Part shown: piece by piece, positions 50,513 to 59,148 of the stretch
How the letters are laid out: every line of letters starts with the position of its first letter
How positions within the stretch are numbered: position 1 is the stretch's first letter
Source: AC-32 sp963717725
GTDB taxonomy: Bacteria; Actinomycetota; Thermoleophilia; Gaiellales; Gaiellaceae
Assembly: GCA_963717725.1 (NCBI GenBank)
Contig: CAVQWS010000025.1
Location: 248,001-312,000 of the forward strand
DNA: 64,000 nt
Direction: 5' to 3'
Program-made: the position numbers and the translations under genes
Notes under the pieces: model-generated
Told to the model about the DNA's origin: nothing
The model's input: the letters and a program-made list of their open reading frames with translations, nothing else
Database searches by the model: none

Positions 50513-53026
50513 GTGGCGACTGTCGAACCACTAGGGCCGGGCCGGATCGAGCCGCGCGAGCTCGAGCAGGAGATGCGCTCGAGCTTCCTCGACTACGCGA
50601 TGAGCGTGATCGTCGCGCGGGCGCTGCCGGATGTGCGCGACGGGCTGAAGCCGGTCCACCGGCGCGTGCTCTACGCGATGCACGAGGCCGGCCTGCAGCC
50701 GAACCGCGCTCGCCTCAAGTGCGCCCGCGTCGTCGGCGACGTGATGGGCTCGTACCACCCGCACGGCGACCAGTCGATCTACGACACGCTCGTGCGGCTG
50801 GCGCAGCCGTTTTCGATGCGCTATCCGCTGGTCGACGGCCAGGGCAACTTCGGGAACATCGACGGCTACCCGGCCGCCGCGATGCGCTACACCGAGTGCC
50901 GGCTCGCGCGCCTCGCCACCGAGATGCTGCGCGACATCGACGCGGACACCGTCGACTTCAAGCCGAACTACGACGAGTCACGCCGCGAGCCGACCGTTCT
51001 GCCCTCGCGCCTGCCGAACCTGCTCCTGAACGGCTCCGCCGGGATCGCAGTCGGGATGGCGACCAACATGCCGCCGCACAACCTGGGCGAGGTCGTGGAC
51101 GCGCTGGTGGCGATGATCGACGAGCCGACGATCGACGTCGACCGCCTGACGAAGCACATCAAGGGCCCCGACTTCCCCTCCGGCGGGATCGTCCTTGGCC
51201 GCGAGGGGATCCGGGAGGCCTACCGCTCGGGACGGGGGCGGATCGTCCAGCGCGCGCGCACCCACATCGAGGAGCTGCGCGGCGGCCGCACCGCGATCAT
51301 CGTCAGCGAGCTGCCCTACGGCGTCCGCAAGGGCGGCGACGAGGGCGTGATCAAGAAGATCGCCGACCTCGTCAACGACAAGGTCATCCCCGAGGTTCAC
51401 GACGTCAAGGACCTGTCGGACAAGTCCGGGATGCGGATCCAGATCGAGCTCAAGCGGGACGCGATCCCGCAGGTCGTCCAGAACAAGATCTTCAAGCACA
51501 CCTCGCTGCAGACGACCTTCGGCTACAACGCGGTCGCGCTGGTCGACGGCGTCCCCAAGACGCTCCCGTTGCGCGACCTGCTCCAGCACTACCTCGACTT
51601 CCAGCGCGAGGTCGTCACCCGCCGCTCGAAGTTCGAGCTGCGCAAGGCCGAGGCCCGGGCGCACGTTCTCCAGGGCTACCTGACCGCGCTCGACAACCTC
51701 GACGCGGTCATCTCGCTGATCCGCGCCTCGGCCGACCCGGACGCCGCGCGTGCCGGCCTGATGGAGACCTTCGAGCTCTCGGAGATCCAGGCCCAAGCGA
51801 TCCTCGACCTGCGGCTCCAGCGCTTGACCGGCCTCGAGCGCAAGCGGATCGAGGATGAGTTCGCCGACCTGCAGGAGCGGATCTCCGAGCTGCGCACGAT
51901 CCTCGGCGACGAGACGAAGATCGACGGCCTGATTCGCGAAGAGCTGCTCGAGCTCAAGCAGGTCTACGGCAAGGGCGACGACCGCCGCACCGAGATCGTG
52001 GCCGCCGAGGGCGAGCTCGACCTCGAGGACCTGATCGCTGAAGAGGACATGGTGATCGCGATCACGCGCTCCGGCTACGTGAAGCGGCTACCCGTGACCA
52101 CCTACCGCGAGCAGCGCCGCGGCGGGATCGGCGTGATGGGCATGGACCTGAAGGACGAGGACTACATCGAGCACCTGTTCGTCGCCTCGACGCACGACTA
52201 CCTGCTCTTCTTCACCTCGGTCGGCAAGATCTACCGGTTGAAGGTGCACGAGCTGCCGCTCGGCACGCGCCAGTCGAAGGGCCGCGCGATCATCAACCTC
52301 CTGCCGTTCGCCCAGGGCGAGCAGGTCAAGGCCGTGATCGCCACGCGCGACTTCAAGGAGGCCGAGTACCTCGTGCTCGCGACGCGGAACGGGATCGTCA
52401 AGAAGACGCGCTTCGAGGAGTACAACACCCCGCTCAAGGCCGACGGGATCATCGCGATCAAGCTCCGTGAGGACGACGCGCTGGTGGACGTGCTCCACTC
52501 GAACGGCGGCGAGGACATCATCCTCGTCTCGCGCAAGGGCCAGGCGATCCGCTTCCACGAAGACCAGGTGCGCTCGATGGGACGCGCCACCTCCGGGGTC
52601 AAAGGCATGGGCCTGCGCAAGGGCGACGAGGTGATCTCCGCCGGAATCGCCGACGACGAGCTCGACATGCTGGTCGTCACCGACCAGGGCTACGGCAAGC
52701 GAACCCGCATGGCCGACTACCCGGTCAAGGGCCGCGGCGGGCTCGGCGTCAAGACCGTCCAGCTGACGGCGGCCCGCGGCCAGCTCGCCGGCGCGCTGCC
52801 GGTACGCGAGGGCTACCAGGTGATGCTGATCTCGAACGGCGGCACCGTGATCCGCATGCCGGTCGACGAGATCAAGCGGCTCGGCCGCTCGACCCAGGGC
52901 GTGATCGTGATGCGCCTACGCGGCGACGAGCAGGTCTCCAGCATCGCGCTCGTGGCCGAGTCGGAAGAGGAAGCCGAGCCGGAGCTCGAGTCGGCACCTG
53001 CTGGAGATAACGGTAAGAACGAGTAA
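50513..53026 (+). CDS. gyrA: DNA gyrase subunit A
   Basis: 837 residues, GTG start 3 bases after gyrB. Breakage-reunion domain with catalytic Tyr near 125 (AAMRYTECRLAR). The C-terminal beta-pinwheel carries the gyrase-specific box as QRRGGIG (usual QRRGGKG). The quinolone-resistance region reads HPHGDQSIYDTLVR: the position of E. coli Ser83 / M. tuberculosis Ala90 is Gln. The acidic tail is short. Confidence 0.97.
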   Translation: MATVEPLGPGRIEPRELEQEMRSSFLDYAMSVIVARALPDVRDGLKPVHRRVLYAMHEAGLQPNRARLKCARVVGDVMGSYHPHGDQSIYDTLVRLAQPFSMRYPLVDGQGNFGNIDGYPAAAMRYTECRLARLATEMLRDIDADTVDFKPNYDESRREPTVLPSRLPNLLLNGSAGIAVGMATNMPPHNLGEVVDALVAMIDEPTIDVDRLTKHIKGPDFPSGGIVLGREGIREAYRSGRGRIVQRARTHIEELRGGRTAIIVSELPYGVRKGGDEGVIKKIADLVNDKVIPEVHDVKDLSDKSGMRIQIELKRDAIPQVVQNKIFKHTSLQTTFGYNAVALVDGVPKTLPLRDLLQHYLDFQREVVTRRSKFELRKAEARAHVLQGYLTALDNLDAVISLIRASADPDAARAGLMETFELSEIQAQAILDLRLQRLTGLERKRIEDEFADLQERISELRTILGDETKIDGLIREELLELKQVYGKGDDRRTEIVAAEGELDLEDLIAEEDMVIAITRSGYVKRLPVTTYREQRRGGIGVMGMDLKDEDYIEHLFVASTHDYLLFFTSVGKIYRLKVHELPLGTRQSKGRAIINLLPFAQGEQVKAVIATRDFKEAEYLVLATRNGIVKKTRFEEYNTPLKADGIIAIKLREDDALVDVLHSNGGEDIILVSRKGQAIRFHEDQVRSMGRATSGVKGMGLRKGDEVISAGIADDELDMLVVTDQGYGKRTRMADYPVKGRGGLGVKTVQLTAARGQLAGALPVREGYQVMLISNGGTVIRMPVDEIKRLGRSTQGVIVMRLRGDEQVSSIALVAESEEEAEPELESAPAGDNGKNE

Positions 53027-53064
53027 GTTCGCGCCTAGCTCTTCCATAATTCGAAGCAGGTCGC

Positions 53065-53070
53065 TATAAC
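53065..53070 (+). promoter_or_regulatory. -10-like TATAAC for the MerR-like gene
   Basis: TATAAC lies about 31 bases before ATG 53102 in an AT-rich stretch, with TTCCAT 17 bases upstream as a weak -35. AGGAG at 53091-53095 is the ribosome site. Confidence 0.45.
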
Positions 53071-53101
53071 TTTCAAAAGAGAACCACGGCAGGAGCAGAC
53101 G

Positions 53102-53407
53102 ATGGCGTACGACAAGGCAGCAGACTTCCTCGAGCCGATCGACCTGGCCGAGCACCTCGACAAGATCGAGCTCTACCTGGGCCAGGTGTGCCAGATCGCC
53201 GGAATCTCGAAGATGCAGCTCGATTACTGGACGAACAAGGCCCAGATCCCGACCAAGGGAAACAAGCAGCGTATCTACGACATCGACGCGCTCGAGACCG
53301 TGATGCTGATCAAACAGGCGAAGGACAAGGGCCTGAACCTGGGCGCGGCGATTGAGGCCGCTAGGCGCTTCCGCGAGACGAACCGCGCCGCCGCCGAAGC
53401 TTCCTAG
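53102..53407 (+). CDS. MerR-family HTH protein
   Basis: 101 residues. A winged-helix MerR DNA-binding domain is visible: YLGQVCQIAGISKMQLDYWTNKAQIP (helix-turn-helix) followed by RIYDIDALETVMLIKQAKDKGLNLGAAI. There is no effector domain, so it resembles short MerR-like regulators. Its own promoter region is unusually AT-rich. Target unknown; location after gyrBA raises the possibility of a supercoiling-linked role, which is speculation. Stop overlaps the convergent galT stop by 4 bases. Confidence 0.75.
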   Translation: MAYDKAADFLEPIDLAEHLDKIELYLGQVCQIAGISKMQLDYWTNKAQIPTKGNKQRIYDIDALETVMLIKQAKDKGLNLGAAIEAARRFRETNRAAAEAS

Positions 53408-54270
53408 CGGCGCAACTGGGCCGCTGCCTGCTCGGGCGGGATCGTGTTGACGTAGTAGCCGGCGCCGAGCTCGAGCGATGCGAAGACGGTCAGGCGCGGC
53501 AGCAGCTCCAGGTGCCAGTGGCCCGACTCGTGCAGCCAGAGGTTCATCGGTCGCGGCGTGTCCTCGGCGAGCCGGCGTAGGACCTCGGCGGCCAGGTCGA
53601 GCGCGGCGCCGAGCAGCTGGCCATAGCCGTCCGCCTCGTGCTCGAGCGGCGCGACCAGGCACTCGTACGGCGCGCGGCCGGCGTAGGGGCAGAGGAGCAC
53701 GAGCCCGTCGCGCTGCTCGACCACGCGCGAGCCGTCGGCGAGCTCGACCTCGAGCAGCTCGCAGAGCGGGCAGCCCGGCCGGCGCTCGGCGTGCGCGACC
53801 GGCGGCTCCGAGTCCAGCCAGACGAGCTGGGAGTGCGAGTGCTGCAGGCTCGCGCCGGCCGCGTGGCCCTCGTTGATCCCGGCGAAAAGCACCTTGCCCT
53901 CCTCCCGCGCCGCCTCGGCGCGCAGGCGCCAGGCCTCGGCTACCAGCTCCAGCTGCTCGAGGTCGAGCTCGGCGATCGAGCGCGCGTGCTGCGGTGTGTT
54001 GACGACCACCTCCTGGTGCTCGAAGGCCGGGTACTTGTTCGGCACGACGCGCACCCGCCAGCCGGGCGTGTCCGGCGCGCGGTCCCGCGGGAGCGCGAGC
54101 AGCTCGGGCGGCGTCCGGTCCTCGCGGCCCTCGCAGAACGGGCACGAGGCGAGCGTCTCCTCCGTGACCGGTTCGAGCTTTGCAGCACCGGCGCCCGGGC
54201 GGCTCGACCGTCCCGGCGCGACCGCGACGAGCCGGCCCGAGAGCGGGTCGACTCGCAGCTCTGCGCTCAG
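53404..54270 (-). CDS. galT: Galactose-1-phosphate uridylyltransferase-like protein (probable CTG start)
   Basis: 288 residues if read from CTG 54270. GalT transfers UMP between UDP-glucose and galactose-1-phosphate. The N-terminus ELRVDPLSGRLVAVAPGR, zinc pair SCPFCEG, WRVRVVPNKYPAF, active-site QHSHSQ and NLWLHESGHWHLE are all family motifs. The first ATG/GTG/TTG in frame is GTG 54057-54055, which would delete the zinc and N-terminal motifs. CTG 54270 overlaps the SPFH stop as CTGA, with AAGGG about 9 bases upstream. No other Leloir-pathway gene is near. Confidence 0.85.
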   Translation of the reverse strand: MSAELRVDPLSGRLVAVAPGRSSRPGAGAAKLEPVTEETLASCPFCEGREDRTPPELLALPRDRAPDTPGWRVRVVPNKYPAFEHQEVVVNTPQHARSIAELDLEQLELVAEAWRLRAEAAREEGKVLFAGINEGHAAGASLQHSHSQLVWLDSEPPVAHAERRPGCPLCELLEVELADGSRVVEQRDGLVLLCPYAGRAPYECLVAPLEHEADGYGQLLGAALDLAAEVLRRLAEDTPRPMNLWLHESGHWHLELLPRLTVFASLELGAGYYVNTIPPEQAAAQLRR

Positions 54271-55037
54271 GAGTCTGGGCCCTTGAGCCGTTCGAGGAAC
54301 GGCGTCAGCAGGTCGATCGGCGCCGGGAAGACGATCGTCGTGGACTGCGAGGAGCCGAGCTCGACGAGCGTCTGCAGGTAGCGCAGCTGCAGGCCGATCG
54401 GGTGGTCCTCGATCACGAGCGCCGCGTCCTTCAGCCGCTCGGAGGCCTGGAACTCGCCCTCGGCCGCGATCACCTTGGCGCGCCGCTCGCGCTCGGCCTC
54501 CGCCTGCCGGGCCATCGCGCGCTGCATGCCCTGCGGAATTTCGACGTCCTTGACCTCGACGATCGAGACCTTCACGCCCCAGGGCGCGGTGGCCTCGTCG
54601 ATGATCTCCTGCAGGATCGAGTTGATCTTGTCGCGCTCGGAGAGCAGCTCGTCGAGCAGGTGCTGGCCGAGCACCGAGCGCAGCGTCGTCTGCGCGATCT
54701 GCGAGGTCGCGACCATGAAGTTCTCGACCTGGACGATCGCGTTCTTCGGCTCGACGATCCGGAAGTAGGCGACCGCGTTGACGCGCACCGGGACGTTGTC
54801 CTTGGTGATGACCTCCTGCGGCGGGATGTTCAGCGTGATCGTGCGCAGGTCGACCTTGACCATCCGGTCGACGATCGGGATCAGCAGGAACAGGCCTGGG
54901 CCCTTCGGCTCCGCCAGCAGCCGGCCGAGGCGGAAGATGATCCCGCGCTCGTACTCGCGCGCCACCTTGATCGCCGAGACCAGGAAGAGCACGACGAGGA
55001 ACAGCAGGATCGCGACGAGGATCAGAGCCGCTGCCAT
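54267..55037 (-). CDS. SPFH/band-7 (slipin-like) membrane protein
   Basis: 256 residues from ATG 55037. An N-terminal membrane hairpin helix (about 4-22), then the SPFH domain: EYERGIIFRLGRLL, GLFLLIPIVDRMVKVDLRT, ITKDNVPVRVNAVAYFRI. A coiled-coil helix rich in Ala/Glu/Arg (about 175-205) follows. Slipins pair with NfeD proteases, and the NfeD gene lies just upstream on this strand with repeat copy C between them. Confidence 0.9.
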   Translation of the reverse strand: MAAALILVAILLFLVVLFLVSAIKVAREYERGIIFRLGRLLAEPKGPGLFLLIPIVDRMVKVDLRTITLNIPPQEVITKDNVPVRVNAVAYFRIVEPKNAIVQVENFMVATSQIAQTTLRSVLGQHLLDELLSERDKINSILQEIIDEATAPWGVKVSIVEVKDVEIPQGMQRAMARQAEAERERRAKVIAAEGEFQASERLKDAALVIEDHPIGLQLRYLQTLVELGSSQSTTIVFPAPIDLLTPFLERLKGPDS

Positions 55038-55093
55038 GGCCCCGATCCTACCCGGGCGGGGTGCGCTAGGACGAGTGAGGTCGTTCCAAGAAG

Positions 55094-55157
55094 GTGCGTC
55101 AATCGGCCGCACAGGCGAAGCCCGCACGGCCCTCCAGGAGGCGCCGCAAGCAGCGCC
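55094..55157 (-). repeat. Two-hairpin dispersed element, diverged copy C
   Basis: On the minus strand, immediately after the NfeD TGA, hairpin 1 is GGCGCTGCTTGCGGCGCC (its full stem GAGGCGC/GCGCCTC reaches 55159 inside the stop). Hairpin 2 is a 27-base, 12-bp stem (55105-55131) with a TTC loop. The tail GATTGACGCACC differs from copies A and B. Same architecture and position after a stop codon. Confidence 0.5.
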
Positions 55158-56447
55158 TCAGTCGGAGACGGGCTCGACGACGAGCGTCAACTCGGGCCCG
55201 ACGCTGGCGACCCGCACGCGCTGGCCCGGGCGCAGCGGCTCGCCGCCGGCCGGCCGCGCGCGCCAGAGCTCGCCCTGGACGAAGACCAAATCGTCGCGCC
55301 GGGCCTCGCCGAGCTCGCCGACCATCGTCTGCGGCCCCGCCCGGACCGGGCTACGGCGCACCTGTACGGCCTTCGTCAGCGCGAACACCCAGATCAGGCC
55401 GATGCCGACCGCGAAGGCGACGAGCAGCGGCGTGTTCACGTCGTTGTACGGCGAGGGCGCGTTGTGAAAGAGCAGCAGCGTGCCGACCACGAGGCTGATC
55501 AGCCCGGCCACGGTGAGCGCGCCGTGGGTGACCACGTGCGCGTCGATCACCAGCAGCCCGACACCGAGGAGCAGCAGGGCGAAGCCGGCCCAGCTGATCG
55601 GCAGCACCGAGAAGCCGAACAGCGCGAGCAGCAGCGAGACCGCGCCGAGCGCACCGGGCAGCACCACGCCTGGGTGGAAGATCTCGAAGCCGATCCCCGC
55701 GATCCCGGCAAGGAAGAGCAGTGGGATCAGGTTCGGGTCGATCAGCGTGTTCAGCAGGCTGGTGAAGAAGCCCGGATCGACCTCGTCGATCTGCGCGCCG
55801 GCGGTGTGCAGGACGTAGTGCTTGCCGGCTGTCTTCTGGCCGTCGATCTTGTCCAGCAACGCGGGCAGGGTGGGCGCGAGCACGTCGACGACGTTCATCT
55901 GCTTCGCCTCCTGCTCGTCGAGGTTGGACGCCTTGCGCACCGCGTCGGCTGCCCACTCGGCGTTGCGGTGGTGGAACTTCATCAGGCTCGTGAGCGAGGC
56001 GACGGCGTCGTTGATCACCTTCCGCCGCAGGTCGGAGCCGAGGTTCTGGCCGCTCGAGTCGATCGGCGTCGAGGAGCCGATGTTGGTCGCCGGCGCCATC
56101 GCGGCGACGTCCGCCGCCTCGGTGATCCAGACGCCGGCCGAGGCGGCGCGGGCGCCACTCGGCGAGACGTAGACGATCACCGGGATCTTGAGGCCGATCT
56201 CCTTCTTGACGATCTTGCGCATCGACTCGGAGAGGCCGCCCGGCGTGTCGATCACGATGACGGCCGCGTCGTAGTGGTCGTCCTGCGCGCGCTGCAACTG
56301 GTGGTCGAGGTAGCTGGAGGTGACCGGGTTCACCTCGAGCTCGTAGTGGATCGCCAGCACCCGCGGCTGCGCTGCGGAGGCCAGGGCGGGAACGGCGAGG
56401 GCAACGACCACTGAGGCCAGGAACCCCCGGATGAAGGGCCGCTTCAC
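55158..56447 (-). CDS. NfeD-family membrane serine protease
   Basis: 429 residues from GTG 56447. Signal peptide (first ~25), then a ClpP-class domain (about 30-230) with VIVIDTPGGLSESM, the nucleophile region PSGARAASAGVWI (catalytic Ser) and a Lys-containing LTSLMKFHHRNAEWAADAVRKA. Four transmembrane helices (about 240-350) and a C-terminal OB-fold NfeD domain (about 370-429) follow. Family members process partner SPFH proteins. A -10-like TAGAAT lies 10 bases before the GTG. Confidence 0.9.
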   Translation of the reverse strand: MKRPFIRGFLASVVVALAVPALASAAQPRVLAIHYELEVNPVTSSYLDHQLQRAQDDHYDAAVIVIDTPGGLSESMRKIVKKEIGLKIPVIVYVSPSGARAASAGVWITEAADVAAMAPATNIGSSTPIDSSGQNLGSDLRRKVINDAVASLTSLMKFHHRNAEWAADAVRKASNLDEQEAKQMNVVDVLAPTLPALLDKIDGQKTAGKHYVLHTAGAQIDEVDPGFFTSLLNTLIDPNLIPLLFLAGIAGIGFEIFHPGVVLPGALGAVSLLLALFGFSVLPISWAGFALLLLGVGLLVIDAHVVTHGALTVAGLISLVVGTLLLFHNAPSPYNDVNTPLLVAFAVGIGLIWVFALTKAVQVRRSPVRAGPQTMVGELGEARRDDLVFVQGELWRARPAGGEPLRPGQRVRVASVGPELTLVVEPVSD

Positions 56448-56457
56448 GCTTGTAAAG

Positions 56458-56463
56458 ATTCTA
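56458..56463 (-). promoter_or_regulatory. -10-like TAGAAT, 10 nt before NfeD GTG
   Basis: TAGAAT on the minus strand is separated by 10 bases from the NfeD start codon, suggesting a very short or absent leader. Confidence 0.4.
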
Positions 56464-56529
56464 CCGACGAGCAGCGGTTTTCCTTGCGGGCGAGGAAGGT
56501 GTCTGCTTCTCTCGAAGCGGGTCCGTTCG

Positions 56530-58584
56530 ATGAAGAAGCCGCTCGCCGTCGCAGCCGTCCTCGCCGCCGCGTTTCCCGGTACCGCCCTCGGGGCCGGGCT
56601 CGTGCAGCAGCGAGAGCTCCAGCCGCAGGCTGGCGTTCGCACGCTTGCGACCCGGAACTTCGAGCTGGTCGGCCTGCACTGGCGTGGGGCGGGTCGCGTC
56701 GAGTACCGCACGCGCAGCTTGGCCGGCCGCTGGAGCACCTGGCTGCTCTCGAACGACGAGGACGCGTTGCCCGATCGCGGCAGCCGCGAGTGGCGGGTGA
56801 CGCACCGCTGGCGCGTGGGCGAGCCGCAGTGGACGGGCGCCTCGAACGCGATCCAGTACCGCTCTCTCGGCCGGGTCTCTCGCGTGCGCGCCTTCCTCGT
56901 TCGCAGCCCGCGGCTACCGGTGGGTGGGAAGCGGCCCGAACTGGCAGGCGCGCCGCCGATCGTCACGCGTGCCGACTGGCATGCCGACGAGTCGATCCGC
57001 CGCGCGGCGCCGTACTACGCGGACGGGATCCACCTGGCGATCGTCCACCACACGGCCGGGTCGAACTCGTATTCGAAGTCCCAGTCGGCCTCGATCGTGC
57101 GGGCGATCGAGCTCTACCACGTGCAGGGCAACGGCTGGAACGACATCGGCTACAACTTCTTGGTCGACAAGTACGGCCAGATCTTCGAGGGTCGCTACGG
57201 CGGGATCACGAGGCCGGTGGTCGGCGCCCACGCGCAGGGGTTCAACAGCGGCTCGGTCGGGATCTCGTTGATCGGCGACTACACCTCAACGTCGATCACG
57301 CCGGCCGCGCGGGCGGCGCTCGTCTCGCTGATCGCCTGGCGGCTCGACCTCGTCCACGTCGACCCGCTCTCGAAGGTGGTGCGCGTCTCGGCCGGAAACC
57401 CACGCTACGCGGCGGGCACGGCGATCACCTTGAACGCGATCTCGGCTCACCGCGACGTCTACCCGACCAGCTGCCCCGGCACGAGCCTCTACGCACAGGT
57501 GCCCTCGCTGCGCACCGAGGTCTCGAAGACGGGACTGCCGAAGCTCTACGCGCCGGCTGTGGTGGGTACGCTCGGCGGGCCGGTGCGCTTCACCGCACGG
57601 CTCTCCAACGCCGTCGCGTGGACGGTGACGGTGCGCGACGACGCAGGCGCGACCGTGGCGAGCGGGACCGGCACCGGGACAAAGGTCGACTGGACCTGGG
57701 ACGCGACCGCCGCTGCCGAGCAGCACTACGCGTGGTCGATCACTGCGGCGCAGATGCGCCCGGCAACCGGCTCGATCGGCAGTGCGCCGGTGCCGCTCGC
57801 GCTGCACAAGCTGAAGCTCGCGCCGGCGATCGTCTCGCCGAACGGCGACGGCCGCGGCGACGAGGCGAAGGTCACCTACGTGCTCTCGGCGGCGGCGACC
57901 GTCACCGCCAGCGTCACCGACGCGCTCAACCGGCCGGTCGCGACGGTCTTCGCCGGCACCCGCGCCGCCGGCAAGCAGGAGCTGACCTGGGTGCCGGACG
58001 CGATTCCGGACGGCTGGTACCGGCTGACGCTGACCGCCGTCGCGGGCACGAAGCAGGTGCAGACCTCGACCCGTTTCTGGGTCGACCGCACGCTCGCCGC
58101 TACGACCGCGAGCACGCCGGCGTTCTCGCCGCGGCTGAAGCCACTCGGGCTGAGCTTCACGTTGGTCAACCCGGCTCATGTCGAGGTCCGCGTCCTGCGC
58201 GGTCCGGCCGTCGCCGCCACGCTCCTCGAGTCCGACCTCGGCCCGGGCACGCAGCGGCTGAGCTGGGACGGGAGCGAGCTCCCGGACGGCCGCTACGTCG
58301 TGGAGGTCGCCGCGACCGACTCGCTGCTGACGGTCATGCAGCGCGTCGCGGTGCAGATCGACCGGAGGGCGCCGACTGTTCGGGTCGTCTCGCTCCCGTC
58401 GGCGATCGTCCGCGTTTCCGAGCCGGGAACCCTGGTCGTGGCCGTGAACGGGCGCTGGCGGAAGCTGGCCGTCAGGAAGGCGGGCCTGGTGCGTGTGCCC
58501 CACCGCGGCACGGTCCGCGGGCTGACCGCGTTCGAGCTCGACAAGGCCGGCAACAAGAGCCGCGTCGTCAGCGCGCGCCGCTGA
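56530..58584 (+). CDS. Secreted PGRP/amidase_2-type N-acetylmuramoyl-L-alanine amidase
   Basis: 684 residues from ATG 56530. Signal peptide (MKKPLAVAAVLAAAFPGTALGA). An N-terminal beta domain (about 30-140) precedes the PGRP/amidase_2 zinc domain (about 145-330), with AIVHHTAGSN, IGYNFLVDKYGQIFEGRYGG, GAHAQGFNSGSVGISLIGDY and SAHRDVYPTSCPG. Zn ligands (two His and Cys) and the catalytic Tyr are present. Two FlgD-like Ig repeats follow (about 415-510 and 520-620), each with a W/D-P-D-G turn. It cleaves the peptide from MurNAc in peptidoglycan. 3' end overlaps birA. Confidence 0.9.
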   Translation: MKKPLAVAAVLAAAFPGTALGAGLVQQRELQPQAGVRTLATRNFELVGLHWRGAGRVEYRTRSLAGRWSTWLLSNDEDALPDRGSREWRVTHRWRVGEPQWTGASNAIQYRSLGRVSRVRAFLVRSPRLPVGGKRPELAGAPPIVTRADWHADESIRRAAPYYADGIHLAIVHHTAGSNSYSKSQSASIVRAIELYHVQGNGWNDIGYNFLVDKYGQIFEGRYGGITRPVVGAHAQGFNSGSVGISLIGDYTSTSITPAARAALVSLIAWRLDLVHVDPLSKVVRVSAGNPRYAAGTAITLNAISAHRDVYPTSCPGTSLYAQVPSLRTEVSKTGLPKLYAPAVVGTLGGPVRFTARLSNAVAWTVTVRDDAGATVASGTGTGTKVDWTWDATAAAEQHYAWSITAAQMRPATGSIGSAPVPLALHKLKLAPAIVSPNGDGRGDEAKVTYVLSAAATVTASVTDALNRPVATVFAGTRAAGKQELTWVPDAIPDGWYRLTLTAVAGTKQVQTSTRFWVDRTLAATTASTPAFSPRLKPLGLSFTLVNPAHVEVRVLRGPAVAATLLESDLGPGTQRLSWDGSELPDGRYVVEVAATDSLLTVMQRVAVQIDRRAPTVRVVSLPSAIVRVSEPGTLVVAVNGRWRKLAVRKAGLVRVPHRGTVRGLTAFELDKAGNKSRVVSARR

Positions 58585-59148
58585 GCCACGCGTCGTAGCG
58601 GCGCTCGAGCCGCTCGAGCAGCTCGGCGAGCAGCTCCGCCCGCTCGAGTTCGCGGCCGGTCTCGACCAGGACGGAGGTGGCGGGCCGGTCGACCTCCTGC
58701 GGCAGCTCCTCGGCGGTGAGGTTGACGTTGACGCCGATCCCGAGCACCACTCGCTCCTCGCGGGCCTCGGCCAGGACCCCCGCCAGCTTGCGGCCGCCGA
58801 CGAGCACGTCGTTCGGGAACTTCAGCTCGGGCTCGATCCCGGTCAGCGCGGCGACCGCCTCCGCGCAGGCACGGGCCGCCACGCCCGTCAACTCGGGCAG
58901 CCGCTCCGACGCGATCGCCGGCCGCAGCTGCAGCGAGCAGAGCAGGCTCGTCCCTGCGGGCGCCAGCCAGCGCCGGCCCAGCCGCCCGCGCCCGGCGGTC
59001 TGCTCGTCGGCCGCCACAAGCGCTCCCTCCGGCGCCTCGGGCGGGAGCAGCAGTTGCGTCGATGGTGTCGAGACGACGTACTCGTAGGGCGGCCGAAGCG
59101 GCCGCGCAGCTTCGGCTCGACGGCCTCCGGCGACAGTGAGTCGGTCAT
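58568..59148 (-). CDS. birA: Biotin-[acetyl-CoA-carboxylase] ligase, with apparent frameshift near 59088
   Basis: BirA attaches biotin to carboxyl-carrier proteins. The C-terminal frame (58568 to about 59088) holds STPSTQLLLPPEAP, TAGRGRLGRRW, LKFPNDVLVGGRKLAGVL and GIGVNVNL, all catalytic motifs. It has no ATG/GTG/TTG of its own near 59090. The expected N-terminus, MTDSLSPEAVEPKLRGRFGRP, is in another frame from ATG 59148. A single missing C in the run at 59087-59089 would join them. No HTH domain. The start overlaps the sigma-factor ATG on the other strand (CATG). Sequencing error or real lesion is unresolved. Confidence 0.8.

Noticed and set aside
54180..56414. A 744-codon plus-strand open frame over SPFH and NfeD genes
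   Set aside because: Runs antisense to two well-supported genes; no family motif.
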